From assembly GCF_025466085.1 (NCBI RefSeq), contig NZ_JANLOD010000006.1:124001-188000 (forward strand): a stretch of 64,000 nucleotides of DNA. The letters run 5' to 3'. The position numbers and the translations under genes are program-made. Below the pieces are notes generated by a model. The model had not been told where the DNA came from. It ran no database searches and saw nothing but the letters and a program-made list of their open reading frames with translations. Shown here piece after piece: positions 52,962-61,810 of the stretch. Each line of letters opens with the position of its first letter. Within the stretch, counting starts at the first letter, position 1. Source of the DNA: Pseudomonas sp. 14P_8.1_Bac3 (GTDB lineage Bacteria > Pseudomonadota > Gammaproteobacteria > Pseudomonadales > Pseudomonadaceae).

Positions 52962-53801
52962 ATGAGCAAAGCACCCTACGTTCCGCCACAGGTCTGGAAA
53001 AATGACGCCCCTTCTGGCGGCCAGTTCGCCAGCATCAACCGCCCAACAGCCGGGCCGACGCATGACAAGGTGCTGCCAGTCGGCGAGCACCCGCTGCAGC
53101 TTTACTCGCTGGCCACGCCCAATGGGGTGAAAGTGACGATCCTGCTGGAGGAGCTTTTGGCGCTCGGGCACAGCGGTGCCGAGTACGACGCCTGGCTGAT
53201 CCGCATCGGTGAGGGCGACCAGTTCTCCAGCGGTTTTGTCGAAATCAACCCGAACTCGAAGATCCCGGCGCTGCTGGACCGCAGCGTGGAGCCGGCAATC
53301 CGTGTGTTCGAGTCCGGCTCGATCATGCTTTACCTGGCGGAAAAATTCGGCGCCTTCTTGCCGACCGATCCGGCAGGCCGCACCGAAACCCTGAACTGGC
53401 TGTTCTGGCAGATGGGAGCGGCGCCTTACCTGGGTGGCGGGTTCGGGCATTTTTATGCTTATGCGCCGGAGAAGTTCGAGTACCCGATCAACCGCTTCAC
53501 CATGGAAGCCAAACGGCAACTGGACGTCCTCGATCGCCGACTCGGCAAAAGCCCGTACCTGGCCGGCGACAGCTATACCATCGCCGACATCGCGGTCTGG
53601 TCCTGGTACGGCCAACTGGTCAGGAACGACGTGTACTCGGCCGCCGAGTTTCTGTCTGCGCACGAATACACTCACGTGCAGCGCTGGGCGGAGGAAATTG
53701 CCAATCGGCCAGCGGTCATCCGTGGCAAGCGGGTCAATCGCACGTGGGGCGATGAGGCGAGTCAGGTGCCGGAAAGGCATTCGGCCGACGACTTGAACTG
53801 A
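52962..53801 (+). CDS. yghU: Glutathione S-transferase, YghU/Ure2-like
   Basis: A 279-residue thiol transferase. The thioredoxin domain begins LQLYSLATPNGVKVTILLEELLAL, followed by INPNSKIPALLD with the conserved cis-Pro and ESGSIMLYLAEKFG. The helical domain contains YLAGDSYTIADIAVWSWYG. The N-terminal 45-residue extension (PYVPPQVW) is characteristic of YghU, a disulfide-bond reductase of the Nu class. GAGG precedes the ATG at nine bases. It stands alone. Confidence 0.9.
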   Translation: MSKAPYVPPQVWKNDAPSGGQFASINRPTAGPTHDKVLPVGEHPLQLYSLATPNGVKVTILLEELLALGHSGAEYDAWLIRIGEGDQFSSGFVEINPNSKIPALLDRSVEPAIRVFESGSIMLYLAEKFGAFLPTDPAGRTETLNWLFWQMGAAPYLGGGFGHFYAYAPEKFEYPINRFTMEAKRQLDVLDRRLGKSPYLAGDSYTIADIAVWSWYGQLVRNDVYSAAEFLSAHEYTHVQRWAEEIANRPAVIRGKRVNRTWGDEASQVPERHSADDLN

Positions 53802-53859
53802 CGCGCCGTTTGCCGGCCAGACGGGGTGCGCACGTGATTCAATGCGGCGCGCCTGAATC

Positions 53860-53952
53860 CATCGCCGGCAAGCCGCCCCCCGCAGGTTTTGTGTCTATCC
53901 CGGTTCTGTTGCACCACGCAAAACTCTGTAGGAGCTGGCTTGCCAGCGATGG
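53860..53952. repeat. Outward-facing REP pair
   Basis: CATCGCCGGCAAGCCGCCCC..GCAG and CTGTAGGAGCTGGCTTGCCAGCGAT are two REP units in the opposite relative orientation to the REPINs at 38.5 kb, with a 40-base spacer. The left unit has drifted. Confidence 0.7.
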
Positions 53953-53956
53953 CGCC

Positions 53957-53986
53957 CGAAAGAGCCCGGAATAAATCCGGGCTTTC
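53957..53986. terminator. Terminator-like stem-loop
   Basis: AGCCCGGA-ATAAA-TCCGGGCT extends to CGAAAG..CTTTCG with a two-base bulge. It can serve the GST gene or, on the other strand, the convergent lipoprotein gene. Confidence 0.6.
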
Positions 53987-54151
53987 GCCCCGGCAACCTG
54001 AGCCTCACTTATATAAGCCGGTCTTTTGACCTGACTTGGCACGGCCCCAGATCTCTCATCCGACAAAAGCAGCCCCTCGACAATCCCTTCCAGTCGATGA
54101 TTGCCTGGCCTTGCGTGCCCGCGACGTTCAATACGCAATCCGACAGGTCAA

Positions 54152-54433
54152 CTACCGCTCCCGCTCATTCGCAAAGTCCGCCGCCGCTCGCAGCTCGTCG
54201 TTGGCCTGGCTCAGCAATTCTTTGGCCCGCTCGGCATGGCCGCCCAAGTGTGAGTTATTGTCCCGTTGCGCCTCCCCCACCAATCGCCACGCCTGGACAA
54301 TGTGCTCTTGAGCGTCTCGCAAGTTGCCGTGGCGATTACCGATATCCACGAAGGGCTGATCGGCCTGACTGGCACATCCGAAGATCAACGCTGCGCTAAG
54401 AACGCTGCCCACAAGCATCCGTTTCCTGATCAT
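54152..54433 (-). CDS. Small lipoprotein (hypothetical)
   Basis: A 93-residue predicted lipoprotein with lipobox LIFGC near residue 20 and a helical tail (LRDAQEHIVQAWRLVGEAQRD, HAERAKELLSQANDELRAA) that looks like a short coiled coil, similar in style to DUF4398-type proteins. The ATG is taken as start, one codon inside a GTG. AAGAGG is nine bases upstream. It is monocistronic and divergent from the multicopper oxidase operon. The function is unknown. Confidence 0.72.
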   Translation of the reverse strand: MIRKRMLVGSVLSAALIFGCASQADQPFVDIGNRHGNLRDAQEHIVQAWRLVGEAQRDNNSHLGGHAERAKELLSQANDELRAAADFANERER

Positions 54434-54801
54434 CACTGAGTCCTCTTGCTGATTAAAGCGAAGACGTTATCGGTCAGAACCAGCGTAGGCTCAGCCGCCA
54501 GCGACGCCACTCACCAACTGGACAATCAGATATTCGGTGCATCGATTCAGGAAATGCCCTTTGACGTTGTAACAAGCAACGATTATCAAAAAATGCTGTT
54601 CATCGGATCGGCGTTGCATAACGGATCCAAAAACTTGCGCGTCCCTGGCCCTGTCCTACACTGCGAAAGTTGCGCGCAAAAACCTCTCAAAGCCGCGTAG
54701 GTCGTGGCTTTGCGTATTGCGCGGTGTCTTCTGATCACCTTCGGCAACGCACCGGCGGACTGCGCATGCAGCTCATCGACAAGCTACCCAAGGTCGCGAT
54801 C
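54434..54801 (+). promoter_or_regulatory. Control region of the multicopper oxidase operon
   Basis: This roughly 365-base divergent region has a plausible promoter (TTGCGC-N16-TACACT, 54635-54662). No CopR box or CueR-type dyad was found. Nothing else is evident. Confidence 0.35.
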
Positions 54802-56346
54802 ATGCCTAGAGCTTTCAGCGTCCGCCCTTTTGCACTCTGCGTCAGCGTGGTCGCCTTGGCGTTGGCCGGTTGTGCAGCACAGCAATCCATTGAGCCTGCA
54901 TCGCAACCCCTGCGCCAGAATCCGGAATTCACCTACGATGCCAACGGTGTCACCCACGCCACGCTGACAGCGGCCCAACAGCAGGTCAACGTCGGCAACG
55001 AGCGCTACGTGTCCCTGGTGTTCAACGGCGACTACGATTCGCCGCTGATTCGAACCCGACCGGGCGGGACCATGGCGATCAGCCTGGATAACCGCATGGA
55101 CGAGATCACCAACCTGCATTTCCACGGCATGACGGTGTCGCCCCTGGACGAAGGCGACAACATTTTCCGCATGACTCAACCCCATACGGTCGCGCAGTAC
55201 AACGTCAAACTGCCAAAAGACCACAGCCCCGGCGCTTACTGGTATCACAGCCATTTCCATGGTGGCTCCCAGCGCCAGGTGTCGGCCGGGATTGCCGGAC
55301 CGATCCTGGTCGACGGCATGCTCGATCCGTTCCCCGAACTCAAGGGCATAAAGGAACAGGTACTGGTCCTGCGTAACTTTCAAAAAACCCTGACCGGCAA
55401 AGTCGCCAGCGACATCATCACCAGCGCGCCGTCAATTCGCACGGTCAACGGGCAGGAAGTGCCAATCATCGATATCAAGCCCGGGGAAACCCAGCTCTGG
55501 CATTTCATCAACATTGCCGCCAACCAGTACTTCCGGATTCGCATCGATGGCCAGTCGATGCAAGTGCTGTCCCGGGATGGCAACACCGTCACCCGGCGGG
55601 TCGACGCTGACCAGGTGCTGATCGGACCTTCGGCGCGTTTCAGCGTGCTGGTGGTGGGGCCACCAGCCGGGACCTACACCGTCGAGACCGGCTCCGGCGA
55701 TACGGGTCCGGCTGGCGACAGTTACCCGGCGGCCAAACTCGCGGTGTTGCGTTCCAGCGGTGAGCGGGTCGCGACCCGGCAGATCACCAGCGCCTATCCG
55801 CCTGCGGAAGACTTCAGCAAGATCGCGGTGAACAAGACGCGGCAGTTCGCTTTCCAGGATTCCGACACCGACCCCAATGCGTTCCTGATCAATGGCACCC
55901 GCTTTGAACTGGACCGGGTCAACACCACAGTGAAACTCGGCGACGTGGAAGAGTGGCGCCTGTTCAACCCGTCACAGGAACTGCACCAGTTCCATATCCA
56001 CCAGGTGGACTTTCAAGTCACCGAGATCAACGGCAAACCGGTGGAATTCAGCGGCTATCGGGACAACGTATTCATCCCCGCCACGGGTTCGATCACCATT
56101 CGAATTCCGTTTCGCGACCCGATAATCCTCGGCAAATTCGTCTATCACTGCCACATCCTCGAACATGAGGACGGCGGCATGATGCAGGCGATCCAGGTGG
56201 TCAAGCCCGAAGACTACGAGAAGGCGGTCAAGCTCGAACCGCTGGGCGGGCTCTACGGCGAAAACAATCAGTTTTGTTCCTACTTGAGCAACACCGGACA
56301 GGAGCCGAAAGCATCCCGTCCGCTGACCCAGCCGTTGATCAAGTAA
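54802..56346 (+). CDS. Lipoprotein multicopper oxidase
   Basis: A 514-residue three-domain multicopper oxidase anchored by a lipobox (LAGC, C24). All four copper sites look intact: HFH 106-108, HSHFH 149-153, HQFHIH in domain 3, and H449-C450-H451...H455...M460 (HCHILEHEDGGMM), with M460 as axial type-1 ligand. CueO's methionine-rich helix is absent, so this is a laccase-like member rather than classic CueO. Start ATG follows AAGGTC; an ATG at 54766 is possible. It heads an operon with a barrel protein and SCO1. Confidence 0.87.
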   Translation: MPRAFSVRPFALCVSVVALALAGCAAQQSIEPASQPLRQNPEFTYDANGVTHATLTAAQQQVNVGNERYVSLVFNGDYDSPLIRTRPGGTMAISLDNRMDEITNLHFHGMTVSPLDEGDNIFRMTQPHTVAQYNVKLPKDHSPGAYWYHSHFHGGSQRQVSAGIAGPILVDGMLDPFPELKGIKEQVLVLRNFQKTLTGKVASDIITSAPSIRTVNGQEVPIIDIKPGETQLWHFINIAANQYFRIRIDGQSMQVLSRDGNTVTRRVDADQVLIGPSARFSVLVVGPPAGTYTVETGSGDTGPAGDSYPAAKLAVLRSSGERVATRQITSAYPPAEDFSKIAVNKTRQFAFQDSDTDPNAFLINGTRFELDRVNTTVKLGDVEEWRLFNPSQELHQFHIHQVDFQVTEINGKPVEFSGYRDNVFIPATGSITIRIPFRDPIILGKFVYHCHILEHEDGGMMQAIQVVKPEDYEKAVKLEPLGGLYGENNQFCSYLSNTGQEPKASRPLTQPLIK

Positions 56347-56359
56347 CAGGGGTGGTGCC

Positions 56360-57496
56360 ATGAGCAACTATCGCTTGGCTGTGGTTTTGCTGGGATCGGT
56401 GTGTGCCGCTGAGTCTGCGCTGGGCGATGACGGTCAGTACCCCAACGTCGGCATGGATTACGACGCGACCTTCCAATATGACCACGTGCATTCCGACTCG
56501 CCCCAGGGCGGTAACCGCAACAGCACGGACGCCTACCCGGACATCAACACCACGTTCTACTTCCGCTTCACCCACGACCAGCAGATACAGCTCGCCACCG
56601 AGATCAATCCCATCGAAGGGCCGCAGCCCGGCCAGAAGCGATTTTTCGAAGACGTAGGACTGGTGATCAATGACCTCAACTACTACCAGAACAACGCCAA
56701 CTCGGCCTTCAGTGTCGGCAAATACCACGTGCCGTTCGGACGTGCGCAGGATCAGGCGCCGGGTCTCTACACCGAAGATTTTGTCGCCACTTATGACCTC
56801 GACGGCATGCTCGGCGGTACCGTGGCGTATCGCTTTTTCGATCAGCGCCTGGGCATGATCGAGCCCAACGTCAGTGTCTACACCGCCGACAATTCGTTTC
56901 TCGGCCGACCTTATCTGCGTCATGGCGAGAAGCTCCAGCGCAGCGACGGCGGCCCGTCGAATACCGGGAAACTCGACTCCTATGCGGTGACGGTGAACTG
57001 GTTGGCGATTCCGGCAGTGCCCTATCTGGAAATGCAGATCGGCTACATGTTCAACAAAAAGGCCGAGGACGAGACGCAAGCCAATCCGCCTGGCGAAGAC
57101 GATGAAACCATCAAGATCGCCTCCGCCCGCTACATCTGGGCCTATGCGCCGAGCACCGACCTTGAGCAGACGCTGGCAGGAAGTTACTTTGACATCGTGC
57201 CCTTCATCGAATTTGCCGACGTCGACAATGAAGATGGCATCAAAGGCAACGACACTCGCTATCTCACCACCGCGCTGACCTTCGATTTCGGCGACTGGGC
57301 CTTGGGCGCGACCCGCACCGATAAGCATCGCGAATCGACAGGTGGTGCCGATCGCCAGGACTACCTCAATGAACTCAGCCTGACCTACAACATCACCGGC
57401 CAGATCAAGCTCGGACTGTCCGCCGGCACGCAGAAAGAAGACGGCCAGATGTCCGAGCTGGTAGGCCTGGCGTTGACCTATTCGGGAGGTTTGTAA
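56360..57496 (+). CDS. Outer-membrane barrel-like protein in copper operon
   Basis: A 378-residue exported protein with a short signal peptide ending ALGD near residue 23, alternating strands throughout, and a final strand ALTYSGGL. Segments such as TTFYFRFTHDQQIQLATEINP and SFSVGKYHVPFG-like patterns resemble porins. It lies 13 bases after the multicopper oxidase and three bases before the SCO1 gene. It is likely an outer-membrane pore or receptor for the copper system. No exact family was recognised. Confidence 0.65.
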   Translation: MSNYRLAVVLLGSVCAAESALGDDGQYPNVGMDYDATFQYDHVHSDSPQGGNRNSTDAYPDINTTFYFRFTHDQQIQLATEINPIEGPQPGQKRFFEDVGLVINDLNYYQNNANSAFSVGKYHVPFGRAQDQAPGLYTEDFVATYDLDGMLGGTVAYRFFDQRLGMIEPNVSVYTADNSFLGRPYLRHGEKLQRSDGGPSNTGKLDSYAVTVNWLAIPAVPYLEMQIGYMFNKKAEDETQANPPGEDDETIKIASARYIWAYAPSTDLEQTLAGSYFDIVPFIEFADVDNEDGIKGNDTRYLTTALTFDFGDWALGATRTDKHRESTGGADRQDYLNELSLTYNITGQIKLGLSAGTQKEDGQMSELVGLALTYSGGL

Positions 57497-57499
57497 GCC

Positions 57500-58060
57500 A
57501 TGAAATGGTTAGCCACGCTGCTGTTGATGGGGCTGGCGACCCAGCCGATGGCTGCCGCCCGCACCGATATCGGCGGGCCGTTCCAACTGACCAATCAGAA
57601 TGGCCAGCGGGTCACCGAACGCAGCTTTGGCGAACCCGCGTTGCTGTACTTCGGCTTCATGACCTGCCCGGCCATTTGCCCGACCGATCTGGCGAAAATG
57701 GCCCGCATCAGTCGGCAGCTGCAGCAACAGCAAGGCATCAAGGTGCGGCCGATCTTCGTGACCATCGACCCGGAACGCGATACGCCCGCCAGACTCAAGA
57801 CTTATGTGAACTACTTCGCCAGCGACTTCGTCGGATTGACCGGTTCGCCGCAGGAAATCGCGCGCATCACCGACGCCTATCACGTGTATTACAAGAAAGT
57901 GCCGTCCGGCGATGGCCAGTACATGATGGATCACTCGACCATCCTGTTCCTGCTCGACAGCCAGGGCCGCTACCTCAAGCATTTCGGTCGCGGCCTGGAT
58001 GAGAAGGAAATCGAGCAGCAGGTGGTCACGGCACTGGCGGATGCAGCGGCGGGACGCTGA
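57500..58060 (+). CDS. SCO1/SenC copper chaperone
   Basis: A 186-residue periplasmic thioredoxin-fold protein with signal peptide. Cu-binding C56 and C60 are in FMTCPAICPTD, and H145 in YMMDHSTILFLLD completes the Cys2His site. PIFVTIDPERDTP is the conserved strand-helix of the family. SCO1 proteins deliver copper to cytochrome oxidase, but here it is third in an operon with a multicopper oxidase, so loading that enzyme's copper is a plausible role. Confidence 0.9.
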   Translation: MKWLATLLLMGLATQPMAAARTDIGGPFQLTNQNGQRVTERSFGEPALLYFGFMTCPAICPTDLAKMARISRQLQQQQGIKVRPIFVTIDPERDTPARLKTYVNYFASDFVGLTGSPQEIARITDAYHVYYKKVPSGDGQYMMDHSTILFLLDSQGRYLKHFGRGLDEKEIEQQVVTALADAAAGR

Positions 58061-58093
58061 CGTCGGTGACTGCCCTGCTCTCCTCTGCGGACC

Positions 58094-58891
58094 TCACTTG
58101 GGCCAGAGGTCAATCGGGAAATATTTCTCCGAGATCTGCGCGTACTTGCCCGAATCATGCAACTGCGTGAGCGCGTCATCGATGCGCGACTTGAGTGCCG
58201 TATCAGCCTTGCGCAAACCCGCCCCGACACCCAGACCGTACAGCAGTGGGTCCATCCTGACGCTGCCGGTGCCCTTCTCCTCGAAGGCCAATCCGTCCTG
58301 GGACTTCAGAAAATCGATGTCACCGAGTTTATCGAGGAACATGACGTCGATGCGGCCGGCAATCAGGTCGGCATTGCAGTCGTCCTGGGTGGTGTAGATC
58401 CGCAGGTCCGAGGTGTTGCCGTAAGCGGTGCGGATGAAATCGGCGTTGGTGGTCGAGCCCTGCACACCGATGGATTTACCCGCCAGGCCTTCCGGGGTCA
58501 GCGTCAGATTGACATTTTTTGCAGCGACGAAAACTCCCGTCGTTTCGTAATAAGGCCGCGAGAAGGCGATGACTTTCTGCCGTTCCGGGCTGATCCCCAT
58601 GGAGTTGAACAGCACGTCGAACTTGTTGGAAAGCAGCGCTGGAATAATCCCGTCCCAGGCCACTTCCTTGATCTCGCACTGGGCTTTCAACTGCTCGCAG
58701 AGCGCGCGAATCAAGTCGGGCTCGAAGCCGGTGAATTGGCCGGTGGGTGTCTTGACCAGAAACGGCGGATAGGGCTCCGCGGCGACACCAAAACGCAAGG
58801 TTTCCGGGGCTGCGCTGGCCGAGGCCGTGAAGGAACACAAGGACGTGCCGATTGCGGCCAGCAAAGCGAAATTGCGCAACATTCGTTTCAT
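58094..58891 (-). CDS. Periplasmic binding protein (ArgT/HisJ/opine-binding type)
   Basis: A 265-residue exported binding protein with signal peptide ending ASAA near residue 28. LRFGVAAEPYPPFLVKTP and GFEPDLIRALCEQLKAQC are typical of the cationic amino acid/octopine/nopaline-binding group. AAGGGA precedes the ATG. It is the last gene of the flavoprotein operon, with no permease or ATPase nearby. Specificity for an opine or basic amino acid is inferred from context. Confidence 0.85.
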   Translation of the reverse strand: MKRMLRNFALLAAIGTSLCSFTASASAAPETLRFGVAAEPYPPFLVKTPTGQFTGFEPDLIRALCEQLKAQCEIKEVAWDGIIPALLSNKFDVLFNSMGISPERQKVIAFSRPYYETTGVFVAAKNVNLTLTPEGLAGKSIGVQGSTTNADFIRTAYGNTSDLRIYTTQDDCNADLIAGRIDVMFLDKLGDIDFLKSQDGLAFEEKGTGSVRMDPLLYGLGVGAGLRKADTALKSRIDDALTQLHDSGKYAQISEKYFPIDLWPK

Positions 58892-58957
58892 GATCGATCC
58901 CTTTTTTTGGAGGACAGTAAACGGAACGGTTCAATTGCTTGCAACGATGAAGCCTTT

Positions 58958-60127
58958 CTACGCCTGCGGCACGGGCAACGGCATCCAGCCCTGAATGGCT
59001 GGCCAGTCCGGTTCGAGGGCGGCAAAACGGGACAGCGAGAACGTCGACAAATCGGTGAAGCTGCACGTCCCGTCAACGACGAGATCGCGAATGGCATGAC
59101 CGCTGGCCGGCGAAAGTCCGAAACCGACACCGGACATTGTCGCCACCGTGAGGTTGTCCAGCGCGGCGGGACGATCAATGACGGGGCGGCCGTCCGGGGT
59201 GTTTTCGATGAACCCGGCCCAACTGCGAATCACCCGTTTATGGGCGACCTTGGGGAACAGCTCGGCGAGGCGCCTGGCGATGTTGCATTGCAACGGCGTC
59301 GATTGCGCGCGGGTGCCACGCAGGTCCGCGAGTTCGACCCATTCGTGCGGCCCGCCGCCGTACGCGAGGTTGCCGCGCAGGGTTTGCCGGCCATACAAAC
59401 CATTGCCATCCACACCGCCGACCTCAAGCAGCGGCAATGGCTCGGTGACGATCATTTCTGCACGCGCGGTGACCAGCGGAATGTCTACGCCGACCTGAGC
59501 GGCCAATTCACCGGTATACGGGCCAGCGGCAATCACCAGGTGGTCGCAACTGATCAGTCCTTGGGGGGTGCGCACGCCGGTCACACGCTCGCCCTGCCGT
59601 TCGATACCGAGGACAGGCGTGTGCTCGAGCACGCGTCCGCCGAGATTTTTCAGCGCCCAGGCGTAGGCCTGCAAGGTGCGATGCGGGTTGGCGTGACCGC
59701 CAAAATGGTAGTAGTAGCCGGCGAGCACGTTATCGCCGGCAAACGGCACAAGGTCGCGCACCTGTTGCGGGTCCAGCCGGTCGACACGCAAGCCGTAGTA
59801 CGCGGCTTCAGCCACGACTTTTTCATCGAGTGCAATCTGGTGTTCGGTGAGGTCGATGCTGATGCGGTCCGGGCGATACTCGGTCGGGTAACCGAGCAAT
59901 TCGTCCATCATCGGCCAGAGCCGCTGCTCCTCGACAAACAGCGGGCTGTGGTGATGCGAACAGCCGCCGCCATTCCGGCCCGAGGCGCCAAAGCCAATCA
60001 GGCTGGCTTCGACGACGAGCACGTCGATGCCTTCGCGAGCCAGCCACCACGCTGCGCTCAACCCGGTCACGCCGCCACCGACGATGACGACGGAGGCTCG
60101 ATTGGACGACTTCATAACTGCCTGCAT
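58958..60127 (-). CDS. FAD-dependent oxidoreductase, DadA/OoxB-like subunit
   Basis: A 389-residue flavoprotein with SVVIVGGGVTGLSAAWWLAREG near the N-terminus, GFGASGRNGGGCSHHHSP, and MSGVGFGLSPASGHAIRDL near the C-terminus. The pattern matches DadA-like dehydrogenases and the B subunit of opine oxidases. The start is the ATG with GAGGG nine bases upstream, four bases after the stop of the FAD/NAD subunit gene, so the two are coupled. The long upstream extension of the frame is not coding. Confidence 0.84.
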   Translation of the reverse strand: MQAVMKSSNRASVVIVGGGVTGLSAAWWLAREGIDVLVVEASLIGFGASGRNGGGCSHHHSPLFVEEQRLWPMMDELLGYPTEYRPDRISIDLTEHQIALDEKVVAEAAYYGLRVDRLDPQQVRDLVPFAGDNVLAGYYYHFGGHANPHRTLQAYAWALKNLGGRVLEHTPVLGIERQGERVTGVRTPQGLISCDHLVIAAGPYTGELAAQVGVDIPLVTARAEMIVTEPLPLLEVGGVDGNGLYGRQTLRGNLAYGGGPHEWVELADLRGTRAQSTPLQCNIARRLAELFPKVAHKRVIRSWAGFIENTPDGRPVIDRPAALDNLTVATMSGVGFGLSPASGHAIRDLVVDGTCSFTDLSTFSLSRFAALEPDWPAIQGWMPLPVPQA

Positions 60128-60131
60128 GGTG

Positions 60132-61775
60132 TCAGCCCTCGCTGTGCGGTGGAGTGGTTTGCTGCGGATGCCTGGCGACGGTCTGCTGCCCGGTGCACAG
60201 CCAGAACGGCGTCCACTGCGACGGCATGTCGAACCAGGCGTCCCAGCGGTTGCGCATCTGCGGCGTTTCCTCGATCTGCCCGATCTGCTGCAGCGACAAG
60301 GGGCGGACCGGCGGGCGGAACGAGGCCAGGGCGATGTTTTCGACACTGACGTCGGCGCCAATACCGAGCAAAGTCGCCACTTGTTCACGGCAACGGCGTC
60401 CCTGGCACGGGCCCATGCAGGCGCGGGTCAGGCGCTTGGTCACGTCCGGGTGGGGCGAGTCGTTTTGCAGGCCGTTTTTCAAGGCTGGATCGGCGGGTGT
60501 CCAGTCCAGGTAACGCGGCGGCTGTTGCCCCAGGATTTCGTTGGCGGTCACCTCTTCGCAGAGGCAAACGAACGGTTCGTTCTGTGCATGGACCGTCGAC
60601 GCGCGCACCCAGGCGGTGCGATGGGCGGTGATGTCGCAGGCAGGCTCGTCGGGCGTCGGAGCGAGTTCGATCCGGGCGATCTCGACACCCAATGCGGCCA
60701 GTGCGGTACGCGCGGCGATCCGGCCTTCGCGCCGGGCAATGCTGTCGTCGAGGCTTTTCGAGGCCCAGACGCCAGCGCAATCCCCGGCCGTCAGAATGAA
60801 CGGCAGCGACGTGCGTTGCGCAGCGTCCGTATCGGCAACGTGGCCGCCGCGGTCGGCCTGAAATGACGTGGTGCAGCCGGCCGCCTCGATCAGCTCGATG
60901 GCGGGAATGGCAGCAACGCCGAGCAGCACCGTGTCGCAGTCGATGTCGATCAGCGCCCTGCCAACCGGGCGCCCGGCCGTATCGACGGCCACCGCAGTGA
61001 TGCGCTTGACGCCGAACGCATCCCCGGCTGCTTCGCGAATCACATGCCCGGTCAGCACCTGAGCGCCTTGTTCGATCAGCAGATTGAGCAGCGCGGGATC
61101 ACCGCTGACGCGACCGGCCTGCTCGATGATGGCAACGATTTGCACGCCCTTGCCCACCAGCGCATGCGCTGAAGCCAACGCTTGCGTATCGCTGCCGATG
61201 AGCACGGCACGCTGGCAGTCCAGCGCCTCATAAACCGTCGCCAACCGCTGCGCGGCGCTGACTCCCATGACACCGGGGCGATGCCAGCCGTCGAACGCGA
61301 GGCCCATGTCGCGCCGCCCGGCGGCGACGATCACCTGCTTGAAGCGCAGCAGATACGCGTTCTGTTCATCGGCGAGGCCGGCGATGGCGCCTTCGATCCA
61401 CGCCGTAGTGCGCTGTTGTGCAAACAGCCCCCAGGCCGCCGTGCCGAGGCGCACGTCGACACCCGCGTCGAGCGCCTCGGCGATCTCCGGACGGACGTCA
61501 AGCAAGGTCTGCAGCACGCTGTTGCGATTGCCGACCGCAGCGCCCATTCTTCCGCCGAAATGCAGCGGCACCTCCTCGCCCATGGTTTCGAGGGGGACAG
61601 GATTTTCGTCCACCAGCGTGACCCGCAAGCCCTGGCCGGCGGCGGTCAAGGCGGCAGCAAGCCCCGCCGGGCCAGCGCCGACGATCAGAATGTCGGTCTC
61701 ATCGTTGATCGGCGGCGCCTTGCCGGCCACCGACGCGGGATCGTAATAGACGTTGTGTGTGTGAGGTGGTTTCAC
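60132..61775 (-). CDS. FAD/NAD oxidoreductase with C-terminal [2Fe-2S] domain (OoxA/HcnB-like)
   Basis: A 547-residue subunit. The FAD fold ILIVGAGPAGLAAALTAAGQG is at about residue 29, and the second nucleotide fold begins QRAVLIGSDTQALASA near residue 187. The C-terminal BFD-like cluster FVCLCEEVT...RACMGPCQGRRC supplies four cysteines for [2Fe-2S]. This is the A subunit plan of octopine/nopaline oxidase and of HcnB. It starts with GTG. The small ferredoxin partner seen in HcnABC-type sets is missing. It lies 35 bases after the DAO-type gene. Confidence 0.86.
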   Translation of the reverse strand: MKPPHTHNVYYDPASVAGKAPPINDETDILIVGAGPAGLAAALTAAGQGLRVTLVDENPVPLETMGEEVPLHFGGRMGAAVGNRNSVLQTLLDVRPEIAEALDAGVDVRLGTAAWGLFAQQRTTAWIEGAIAGLADEQNAYLLRFKQVIVAAGRRDMGLAFDGWHRPGVMGVSAAQRLATVYEALDCQRAVLIGSDTQALASAHALVGKGVQIVAIIEQAGRVSGDPALLNLLIEQGAQVLTGHVIREAAGDAFGVKRITAVAVDTAGRPVGRALIDIDCDTVLLGVAAIPAIELIEAAGCTTSFQADRGGHVADTDAAQRTSLPFILTAGDCAGVWASKSLDDSIARREGRIAARTALAALGVEIARIELAPTPDEPACDITAHRTAWVRASTVHAQNEPFVCLCEEVTANEILGQQPPRYLDWTPADPALKNGLQNDSPHPDVTKRLTRACMGPCQGRRCREQVATLLGIGADVSVENIALASFRPPVRPLSLQQIGQIEETPQMRNRWDAWFDMPSQWTPFWLCTGQQTVARHPQQTTPPHSEG

Positions 61776-61810
61776 TATGTGTCCCCCGAGGCAGGCGTGA
61801 GCGTTGACGA

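Larger units (their letters stand above)
53802..54151. other. Gene-free stretch with REP units and a hairpin
   Basis: About 350 bases. Two REP units occupy 53860-53952 and a stem-loop at 53957-53986 (see separate entries). The remainder, up to the small lipoprotein stop, shows no credible gene. Confidence 0.5.

Noticed and set aside
54446..54700. An 84-codon frame before the multicopper oxidase
   Set aside because: No ribosome site, no domain, and it covers the likely promoter; treated as leader DNA.
58157..60349. A 730-codon plus-strand frame across the binding-protein and flavoprotein genes
   Set aside because: It is antisense to three strongly supported genes with clear motifs, and its product has no recognisable domain; typical of high-G+C shadow frames.
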